A stretch of DNA of 64,000 nt from Microbacterium sp. W4I20 (GTDB lineage Bacteria > Actinomycetota > Actinomycetes > Actinomycetales > Microbacteriaceae). The DNA lies in the NCBI RefSeq assembly GCF_030816505.1, contig NZ_JAUSYB010000001.1, forward strand, positions 3,348,001 to 3,412,000, in the 5' to 3' direction. Within the stretch, counting starts at the first letter, position 1. Each line of letters opens with the position of its first letter. The notes beneath the pieces are model-generated. The model saw only the letters and a list, made by a program, of their open reading frames with translations, was not told the DNA's origin and made no database searches. A program made the position numbers and the translations under genes. This document shows positions 9,113 to 17,425 of the stretch, in pieces.

Positions 9113-10549
9113 TCAGCGGGTGGCGACCGGCTCCTGGGCGGAAGCGGTGTCCGCGTCGGGAGCCTCGTCGGCGTCGGCGTCGGCGTCGGCATCGTCGGCG
9201 AAGGGGAGGCCCTCGCGCGGAGCGTTGTAAAGCTCCTCGTTCAGGATGCCCTCCCGCTTCGCCACGATGGTCGGGATCAGCGCCTGTCCTGCGACGTTGA
9301 CCGCGGTACGGCCCATGTCGAGGATCGGGTCGATCGCGAGCAGCAGGCCGACGCCCTCGAGCGGCAGGCCCAGGGTCGACAGCGTCAGCGTGAGCATGAC
9401 GATCGCGCCGGTGGTGCCGGCCGTGGCCGCCGAACCGACGACCGAGACGATCACGATCAGCAGGTACTGCACGAAGTTCAGCTCGATGCCGAAGAACTGG
9501 GCGACGAAGATCGCGGCGATGGCCGGGTAGATCGCGGCGCATCCGTCCATCTTGGTCGTCGCGCCGAACGGCACGGCGAACGAGGCGTACGAGCGGGGCA
9601 CGCCGAGGTTCCGCTCGGTGACGCGCTCGGTGAGCGGCAGGGTGCCGATCGACGAGCGGCTGACGAAGGCCAGCTGCACGGCCGGCCACACGCCGGAGAA
9701 GTACTGCGTGATCGACAGGCCGTGCGTCTTCACCAGGATCGGGTAGACGACGAAGAGCACGAGCGCGAGACCGATGTAGATCGCGGCGGCGAACCACGCG
9801 AGCGACGCCAGCTTCTCCCAGCCGTACTCGACGACGGCGGCGCCGATCAGGCCGAAGGTGCCGAGCGGGGCGATGCGGATGATCCACCACAGCACGCGCT
9901 GGATGACCTTGAGCAGCGACTCGGTGAACGCCAGGAACGGCTCGGCCTTCTTGCCGGCCTTGAGCGCGGCGATGCCGACGGCCGCGGCCACCACGATGAC
10001 CTGCAGGATGTTGAAGCTGATGCTCGAGGTGGCGCTGCCGGTCTCGAGATCGACCTGCGTGCTCGCGCCGAGACCGAGGAAGTTCTGCGGGATGAGGCCC
10101 AGCAGGAAGTTCCACCAGGTGCCGACCGTGTACGGCTCACCGGGTGTGAGGCCCTCGCCGGCCTTCGAGCCGGGCTGGATGACCAGGCCGAGCGCGATGC
10201 CGATGCTGACCGCGATGAACGCGGTGATCGCGAACCAGAGCAGCGTCTGGCCCGCGAGGCGTGCGGCATTCTGCACACGGCGCAGGTTCGAGATGCTCGC
10301 GACGATGGCCGTGAAGATCAGCGGGACGACGGCGGCGCGCAGCAGCGTCACATACGAGCTGCCGATCGTGTCGAGCGTCGCGGACAGTCCGTTGGGGCTG
10401 TCCTCCGTGGCGCCGAGCTGGCGCGCGAGCAGGCCGGCGGCGATGCCGAGGACGAGGGCGGCGAGGATCTGGAAGCCGAACGATGTCAGCAGCTTCCGGA
10501 CCGGACCGCGGGTGTCGGGCGCCTTCTGGGCGCGTGCGGTGGTGCTCAT
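9113..10549 (-). CDS. Dicarboxylate/amino acid:cation symporter (DAACS)
   Basis: A 478-aa transporter of the GltP/DctA family that couples uptake of glutamate, aspartate or C4-dicarboxylates to Na+ or H+. About eight membrane helices are visible. The re-entrant loop SSIGTLPLT (serine-rich motif) near 290, the FGATTKMDGCAA segment (NMDGT-like motif) near 328 and the AGTTGAI loop near 390 are family hallmarks. After the last helix the tail becomes a low-complexity acidic repeat (DADADADADEAPDAD, from repeated GTC GGC codons), which is not a family feature. It is probably monocistronic. Confidence 0.92.
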   Translation of the reverse strand: MSTTARAQKAPDTRGPVRKLLTSFGFQILAALVLGIAAGLLARQLGATEDSPNGLSATLDTIGSSYVTLLRAAVVPLIFTAIVASISNLRRVQNAARLAGQTLLWFAITAFIAVSIGIALGLVIQPGSKAGEGLTPGEPYTVGTWWNFLLGLIPQNFLGLGASTQVDLETGSATSSISFNILQVIVVAAAVGIAALKAGKKAEPFLAFTESLLKVIQRVLWWIIRIAPLGTFGLIGAAVVEYGWEKLASLAWFAAAIYIGLALVLFVVYPILVKTHGLSITQYFSGVWPAVQLAFVSRSSIGTLPLTERVTERNLGVPRSYASFAVPFGATTKMDGCAAIYPAIAAIFVAQFFGIELNFVQYLLIVIVSVVGSAATAGTTGAIVMLTLTLSTLGLPLEGVGLLLAIDPILDMGRTAVNVAGQALIPTIVAKREGILNEELYNAPREGLPFADDADADADADEAPDADTASAQEPVATR

Positions 10550-10644
10550 GGTGTGTGGGGAACTCCAGGAATCGCGGCGAGCCGAGTGCGCGCCATAACG
10601 CCTAACGCTAGGAGCGCCGCTTCATTCCCCGGGCCGATATGACG

Positions 10645-10685
10645 AAGGATGACGGATGCCGCCGCGCGCGGCATCCGTCATCCTT
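10645..10685 (-). terminator. Perfect 18-bp hairpin after lipoprotein gene
   Basis: AAGGATGACGGATGCCGC (10645-10662) pairs exactly with 10668-10685 around a 5-base CGCGC loop. It lies 24 bases past the stop of the minus-strand lipoprotein gene, and upstream of the symporter gene. A factor-independent terminator without a T tract is the likely role. Confidence 0.75.
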
Positions 10686-10708
10686 CAGCGCCAGCCCCGG
10701 CGCAGTGG

Positions 10709-11050
10709 TTACTGCGGGATGCACTCCGCCTGGCTGTCCTGGATGATCTGCGTGGTGAGGTCTTTCTCTTCCTGATTCTTCTGCTTGTCCTCGCCGTTCG
10801 CGATGTACGTGAGGGTCTCGTTGCTCAGGTCGGACTCGACCAGGGCGTCCGCGAAACAGGAGGCGACGTCTTCGGTGATGACCTCACCCGCGGCCGTTCC
10901 TTCGAAGACCTTCTGCAGGCCCTCGGCGACGTCGTCGGACGAGGGGCGACTGGGGCCGCCGCATGCGGCGAGCGAGAACGCCAATGCGGCGATGGGCAGC
11001 GCGAGGAGGAGGCGGGAGGGCGTGCGCAGGGTGCGGTCGTTGATCTTCAT
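10709..11050 (-). CDS. Putative small lipoprotein
   Basis: A 113-aa exported protein. Residues 1-30 are a lipoprotein signal peptide: basic MKINDRTLRTPSR, a hydrophobic core, then lipobox LAAC with the lipidated cysteine near residue 30. The mature part is helical and charged, with two more cysteines (ASCFADAL and QAECIPQ) that could form a disulfide outside the cell. It resembles the many small DUF-type lipoproteins of actinobacteria; function unknown. It is expressed alone and ends before a strong hairpin. Confidence 0.8.
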   Translation of the reverse strand: MKINDRTLRTPSRLLLALPIAALAFSLAACGGPSRPSSDDVAEGLQKVFEGTAAGEVITEDVASCFADALVESDLSNETLTYIANGEDKQKNQEEKDLTTQIIQDSQAECIPQ

Positions 11051-11157
11051 GGCCCCGACGCTATCGGCCCTCCGGAATATTGGCGAGGGTCTTGCATGGG
11101 GAGATGTGCCCGTGCTGCCCCTTATGGCGGCATCCGCCTTTCTGGGACGATGTCGTC

Positions 11158-11523
11158 ATGTTCATCGTGACCACGAACGACGTGCCCGGTTACCGCATCA
11201 CGCAGGTGCTCGGAGAGGTGATGGGTCTCACCGTGCGATCGACCGACTTCGGCCAGAGCTTCACCGCGGGATTCCGCGCGCTCGGTGGTGGTGAGATCCC
11301 GGAGTACACGCAGGTCATGTACGAGAGTCGGCAGGTCGTGATGGCGCGGATGTGGGCCGAGGCGCAGCAGCGCGGCGGCAACGCGATCGTCGCGATGCGC
11401 TTCGACACCGGCTCGATCGGGAGCTTCAGCGAGGTGTGCGGATACGGGACCGCGGTCGTCGTCGAGCCGCTCGGTCAGCCGGCGCCTCCGGCATCCGCCC
11501 CTCCGACTCCGCCGCCCGCCTGA
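11158..11523 (+). CDS. YbjQ/UPF0145 family protein
   Basis: A 121-aa cytoplasmic protein of the heavy-metal-binding YbjQ fold. It begins MFIVTTNDVPGYRI and continues with the typical EYTQVMYESRQVVMARMWAEAQQRGGNAIVAMRFD helix-strand segment. Most members are about 105 aa; here a proline/alanine tail (APPASAPPTPPPA) extends the C-terminus. The ATG at 11158 fits the family start; an upstream extension in the same frame would add unrelated cysteine-rich sequence. Members assemble as pentamers; physiological role unclear. It is convergent with the toxin gene at 11526. Confidence 0.85.
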   Translation: MFIVTTNDVPGYRITQVLGEVMGLTVRSTDFGQSFTAGFRALGGGEIPEYTQVMYESRQVVMARMWAEAQQRGGNAIVAMRFDTGSIGSFSEVCGYGTAVVVEPLGQPAPPASAPPTPPPA

Positions 11524-11525
11524 CG

Positions 11526-11975
11526 TCACGTCCCTGACGCGCGCACCTCGGATGCCGGATCGAACCACGTGAGGTGAGGGAATCGCCCGAAGCCGCGATC
11601 GCGCGTGGCGAGACGGGCGCCGTTCGTCAGGCAGAGCGCGGCGATGTACGCGTCGGGAACCAGGTTGCCGCGAATACCGGAGTCATCGGCAGCGAGAGCC
11701 TCGAGCCGCTCCCAGGTGGGCGCTCCCGCCGTGACCCACTGAGTGCGAGGCGCCGCGAGCAGGCTGCGCGTGAACGACATGGCGGCCTCGACGGGGGCGG
11801 GTGCGGTGGTGATGCGCGGATGCGTCACGATGCGGACGAACCCGCTGAGGATCGTGTCGGAGACGCCGATCGGCTCTCGGATGATCGCGTCGTTGAGCCA
11901 GGATGCGTAGGCATCATGCTCGGGTGCGTCGGCGCGGAACGCATAGACGAGGATGTTGACGTCGGGAACGATCAC
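11526..11975 (-). CDS. vapC: VapC-like PIN-domain ribonuclease toxin
   Basis: A 149-aa PIN-domain protein, expected to be a Mg2+-dependent endoribonuclease toxin. The acidic residues of the active site are recognisable: Asp5 in VPDVNILVYAF, an acidic residue in the central helix region, and the later Asp residues in NLVPDAYIAALCL and ATRDRGFGRF. The length suits the mycobacterial-type VapC subfamily. The GTG start at 11973-11975 overlaps the antitoxin stop as GTGA, which ties toxin synthesis to antitoxin translation. Cognate RNA unknown. Confidence 0.88.
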   Translation of the reverse strand: MIVPDVNILVYAFRADAPEHDAYASWLNDAIIREPIGVSDTILSGFVRIVTHPRITTAPAPVEAAMSFTRSLLAAPRTQWVTAGAPTWERLEALAADDSGIRGNLVPDAYIAALCLTNGARLATRDRGFGRFPHLTWFDPASEVRASGT

Positions 11976-12217
11976 CGTGCCGGGACCTCGTCGAGCGCCT
12001 CCCAGAGCGCATCGCGATCATCGATGTCGACCAGGAAGCGCGAGGTGCCAGGTTCGCCGAACGTCGGAAGTGGTCGTACGGGAGCAGGCTCCGCGCTCTT
12101 CGCCAACCGGTCGCGCAACGCCTCTTCGATGAAGCTCGTCAGGGTCCTGCCTTCCGACGCAGCGCGGAGCTTGGCCTCCGCCGCGAGGACATCGGACAGG
12201 TTCAGTGTGGTGCGCAT
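11972..12217 (-). CDS. vapB: VapB-like ribbon-helix-helix antitoxin
   Basis: An 81-aa protein with an N-terminal ribbon-helix-helix DNA-binding segment (MRTTLNLSDVLAAEAKLRAASEGRTLTSFIEEALRDRL) and a C-terminal tail that would wrap the VapC toxin and block its active site. The first antitoxin gene, then the toxin, overlapping by 4 bases, is the usual VapBC order. The start at 12217 is chosen because RHH antitoxins begin MRTTL; an ATG 15 codons earlier is possible. Autorepression through the RHH domain is expected, but no clear operator was recognised upstream. Confidence 0.85.
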   Translation of the reverse strand: MRTTLNLSDVLAAEAKLRAASEGRTLTSFIEEALRDRLAKSAEPAPVRPLPTFGEPGTSRFLVDIDDRDALWEALDEVPAR

Positions 12218-12273
12218 GCATATCAGCATACGCCGGGGCGCAGACATCTGCCTCGCAGCTTCGGTCGAGGGCG

Positions 12274-12510
12274 TCAGCGGGGTGCCAGCACCAGCAGCTC
12301 GCCGACTTCGCAGCCGAGGGCGTCGCAGATCGCCCGGAGCGTGGAGTAGCGGATCGCCCGCGCGCGGTCGTTCTTCAGCACCGAGAGATTCACGATGCTC
12401 ACGCCGACCAGCCCGCTGAGCTCGGTCAGGGTCATCCCGCGCTCCGCGAGCAGCTCGTCGAGTCGGCAGTGGATGCCGGTGAACTCCTCGTCGTTCTCGG
12501 CGGGACTCAC
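12274..12510 (-). CDS. Small XRE-family regulator of the DUF2975 operon
   Basis: A 78-aa protein that is essentially one helix-turn-helix domain: RLDELLAERGMTLTELSGLVGVSIVNLSVLKNDRARAIRYSTLRAICDALGCEVGELL. It resembles the YozG-type regulators encoded beside DUF2975 membrane proteins in Bacillus and actinobacteria. The GTG start (12508-12510) overlaps the preceding stop by 4 bases (GTGA). As the last gene of the operon it probably represses the promoter through the 51-base dyad upstream. Confidence 0.87.
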   Translation of the reverse strand: MSPAENDEEFTGIHCRLDELLAERGMTLTELSGLVGVSIVNLSVLKNDRARAIRYSTLRAICDALGCEVGELLVLAPR

Positions 12511-13280
12511 ACCAGGCCCTCCGTGTCCTTCTGCAGCCGCGCCGTCTCCTGCGCGAGCTGCTCGCGTTCCTGCTGGAGTCGGGATCCCTCGCGGAAGACG
12601 GCGGCGAGGGCGACGAGGCCCAGCGCGCCCACGAACGGAAGCGGCGTGACCGTCAGCTGGAGGTTCGAGGGGTACCACTCGCTTCCGGGGTCGAAGACCT
12701 CGCGCAGCCCGGCTGTCGCCGCGATCGACCCGAGGAGATCGGATGCCACGCCCAGCACCAGCACGGCGATCGCGCCGCCGGTGAGCGCCCGGGTCACGGT
12801 GCGGGAGAACGTGGCACCGCGCAGTGTCTGGAAGCAGATGATGGCCAGGATCAGCGCGGGCATGATCGTCAGCGCACCGGTCGACAGCTGCGCCGCGGCA
12901 GAGAGGAGCCGGAGGCCGAGCGACGCGTTGCCGACGGTGAAGTCGGTGAGCGCGTTTCCGCCGCAGGTCAGCATCGTGCTCTCACTGTCGCCGAACTCAG
13001 AGCAGGGCAGGTCGGCGGGCCACGCCGTCCAGACGTTGGTCGTGCCGTGGAACTCCGCGAAGTCCACGCTGAACGCCTTGATCACGATGATGACGGCGCC
13101 GACACCGGCCAGCATCACCCACCACCCGGAGATGGCGAGGGCGGCATCGAGCGCGGTCGTTCGGCTGCCCTTCTTCTTGCCGCGCCACGCCACGATGCCG
13201 ACGATGACGGCGATCACCGCGAGAGCGATGCCGATGTAGCCGAGCGAGGGCCAGACCTCATCCGAACCGAAACTGATCAT
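12507..13280 (-). CDS. DUF2975-like integral membrane protein (second copy)
   Basis: A 257-aa protein with five or so hydrophobic segments (near residues 12-32, 50-70, 128-150, 165-190 and 215-235) and a cysteine-containing extracellular loop (LPCSEFGDSESTMLTCGG). It is a longer paralogue of the protein encoded by 13280-13900; both end in a charged helix finishing with TEGLV. The start codon shares one base with the upstream stop (TGATG), so the two are translationally coupled. Members usually sit next to a small XRE regulator, as here. No biochemical function is established; a membrane sensor or modulator of the regulator is an inference. Confidence 0.75.
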   Translation of the reverse strand: MISFGSDEVWPSLGYIGIALAVIAVIVGIVAWRGKKKGSRTTALDAALAISGWWVMLAGVGAVIIVIKAFSVDFAEFHGTTNVWTAWPADLPCSEFGDSESTMLTCGGNALTDFTVGNASLGLRLLSAAAQLSTGALTIMPALILAIICFQTLRGATFSRTVTRALTGGAIAVLVLGVASDLLGSIAATAGLREVFDPGSEWYPSNLQLTVTPLPFVGALGLVALAAVFREGSRLQQEREQLAQETARLQKDTEGLV

Positions 13281-13900
13281 CAGACGAGCCCTTCCGTCTC
13301 ACGCTGCAGCTTGTCTCCGATGACGAATGCTGTGCCGATGACCGAGGCGACGAACGCGGCGAGGATGTACGTGACCGGTTCGACCGTCATCGAGAGGTTT
13401 TCGACGGCGTTGTCGGTGACGACGGCGACCGTCGCGTTGGCGAGCATGTTCTCGAAGAACCGCACGGCGGCGAAGCCGACCAGTCCGGTGATCCCTGCCG
13501 TCATCACGAGACCGGTGTTGCGCCGACCGAAGACCTTCCCGCCGAAGATGCTGCGCGACAGGAGGATCAGGCATCCGATCACGACGAGGATGGTGACGAC
13601 TTGGATCACCTGACCGATGATGCCGGGCACCGTGGCGATCGGTGGCAGGACGGCGGCCGTGATCGTTCCCTGGTCGAGGCCCACGGGGACAGTGCCGCCG
13701 CCCGTGCCGAGCGGAACCTCGACGGGCTCGCCGCTGAACTCGACGATCACCGGCACGTCTGTTCCGCGAGCGAGTTCGACGATGCGAAAGATCGAGTAGA
13801 CGACGAAGTTCACCGCGATGGCCACCCCGGCGATGCAGAAGACGATGAGTCCCGCCCTGTCCCCACGGGAGAGCGTTCCCCTCGGTATGGAGTTCGTCAT
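13280..13900 (-). CDS. DUF2975-like integral membrane protein (first copy)
   Basis: A 206-aa membrane protein with four predicted helices: about residues 15-40, 95-120, 128-150 and 175-195. An extracytoplasmic beta-rich loop (VIVEFSGEPVEVPLG) follows the first helix, and the cytoplasmic end is DKLQRETEGLV. The layout (helix, exported loop, three helices) is that of DUF2975 proteins. It is first in a three-gene operon and starts 10 bases inside a large dyad. The neighbouring copy shares the C-terminal motif, suggesting duplication. Confidence 0.75.
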   Translation of the reverse strand: MTNSIPRGTLSRGDRAGLIVFCIAGVAIAVNFVVYSIFRIVELARGTDVPVIVEFSGEPVEVPLGTGGGTVPVGLDQGTITAAVLPPIATVPGIIGQVIQVVTILVVIGCLILLSRSIFGGKVFGRRNTGLVMTAGITGLVGFAAVRFFENMLANATVAVVTDNAVENLSMTVEPVTYILAAFVASVIGTAFVIGDKLQRETEGLV

Positions 13901-13909
13901 GATCGCTCC

Positions 13910-13960
13910 TTATCGATAGTCGTTGTTAGCGATAAACGTTAACGTAACGACTATCGATAA
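13910..13960. promoter_or_regulatory. Large dyad operator before DUF2975 operon
   Basis: TTATCGATAGTCGTT (13910-13924) and AACGACTATCGATAA (13946-13960) are perfect 15-base inverted arms around a 21-base spacer. The spacer itself contains GCGATAA and GTTAAC elements resembling half sites. The dyad lies directly upstream of the first gene of the operon and is far more AT-rich than its surroundings, so it probably combines promoter and operator for the XRE regulator. Confidence 0.7.
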
Positions 13961-14122
13961 CCGCGTCAACCCCGGCACATCGATCGGGCGGCCGATCGCC
14001 CTGCGCTATGCCCACGGCGAACACGGGCATACACCGCCCGAGCGGTGGTTACTCTCGATGTACAAGCGCAGAGCACCGTCACGGTCGCAGCGCTTCGCCC
14101 CAGTGCGAAAAGGAGTAGCAGC

Positions 14123-16651
<2,529 letters not shown>

Positions 16652-16671
16652 CCCTTTCCCTCCCTGCGGTT

Positions 16672-16698
16672 CCTGAGCGAGCGCAGCGAGACGAAGGG
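16672..16698. repeat. GAGCGAGCGCAGCGAG repeat after clpC
   Basis: CCTGAGCGAGCGCAGCGAG followed by ACGAAGGG resembles a dispersed Microbacteriaceae repeat with the same flanks (CCTGAGC...GAAGG) as the element at 30256-30300. It directly precedes the clpC terminator. Seen once here; the family assignment is from general knowledge. Confidence 0.5.
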
Positions 16699-16707
16699 CA
16701 AGGACCC

Positions 16708-16741
16708 AGAAGGGGCGGATGCTGCGGCATCCGCCCCTTCT
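16708..16741 (+). terminator. clpC terminator hairpin
   Basis: AGAAGGGGCGGATGC (16708-16722) pairs perfectly with GCATCCGCCCCTTCT (16727-16741) around a TGCG loop. It lies between the clpC stop and the argA start and would end the clpC transcript. Confidence 0.85.
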
Positions 16742-16760
16742 GCATGTCTAGGCTGGGGCT

Positions 16761-17261
16761 GTGAGTGAGTACATCGTCCGTCCGGCGCGGAGCGCCGACA
16801 TCGTCGGCATCCGCAAGCTGCTGCAGCCCCTCGTGGAGCAGCGCATCCTGCTGGGCAAGGACCTCGCGGTGCTCTACGGCGCGGTGCAGGAGTTCGTCGT
16901 CGCGGAAGCCGACGGAGAACTGATCGGATGCGGCGCGCTGCACGTGATCTGGGAAGACCTGGGTGAAGTGCGCACCCTGCTCGTCCGCGAGGACTGGCTG
17001 CACCACGGGGTCGGGCGCGGCATCGTCGACCACCTCGAGGCGACCGCGCTCGCCCTGGGCCTGAGCCGGCTGTTCTGCCTCACCTTCGAGGTCGAGTTCT
17101 TCAGCCGCCGCGGGTACACCCCGATCGGCGAGCAGGTCGTCGACCCGGATGTCTACTCGCAGCTGCTGCGCAGCGGTGACGCCGGTGTCGAGGAGTTCCT
17201 CGACTTGGCGCACGTGAAGCCGAACACCCTCGGCAACACCCGCATGCTCAAGGTGCTCTGA
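16761..17261 (+). CDS. argA: Amino-acid N-acetyltransferase (N-acetylglutamate synthase type)
   Basis: A 166-aa GNAT enzyme of the short mycobacterial ArgA type, expected to acetylate glutamate with acetyl-CoA at the entry of arginine synthesis. The acetyl-CoA binding region is VRTLLVREDWLHHGVGRGIVDHLEATA, with R/Q-x-x-G-x-G/A degenerate to HHGVGRG. FEVEFFSRRGYTPIGEQVV is the usual C-terminal GNAT core. The GTG at 16761 begins MSEYIVRPA. It follows the clpC terminator, so it probably has its own promoter. Substrate assignment is by family resemblance only. Confidence 0.82.
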   Translation: MSEYIVRPARSADIVGIRKLLQPLVEQRILLGKDLAVLYGAVQEFVVAEADGELIGCGALHVIWEDLGEVRTLLVREDWLHHGVGRGIVDHLEATALALGLSRLFCLTFEVEFFSRRGYTPIGEQVVDPDVYSQLLRSGDAGVEEFLDLAHVKPNTLGNTRMLKVL

Positions 17262-17425
17262 CTCCGCCCCGCGGCCGTCTCCCGCGGTCCATCGTTTCGT
17301 CCATGTTCTTCCCCGTTCAGGCCATGGGAGCCGACGCGCCCCGGCGATAGCTTCGTCGCAGGACTTCGCGTCCTGTCGTCGGCTGCAGTGTGCCGGCGGC
17401 ACGCACCCGCACGGAGGTTCCACGG

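Noticed and set aside
14007..14031. ClgR-type box before clpC
   Set aside because: TATGCCC/GGGCATA is a palindrome, but the match to published ClgR consensus (GTTCGC-N5-GCG) is partial, so I do not name the regulator.
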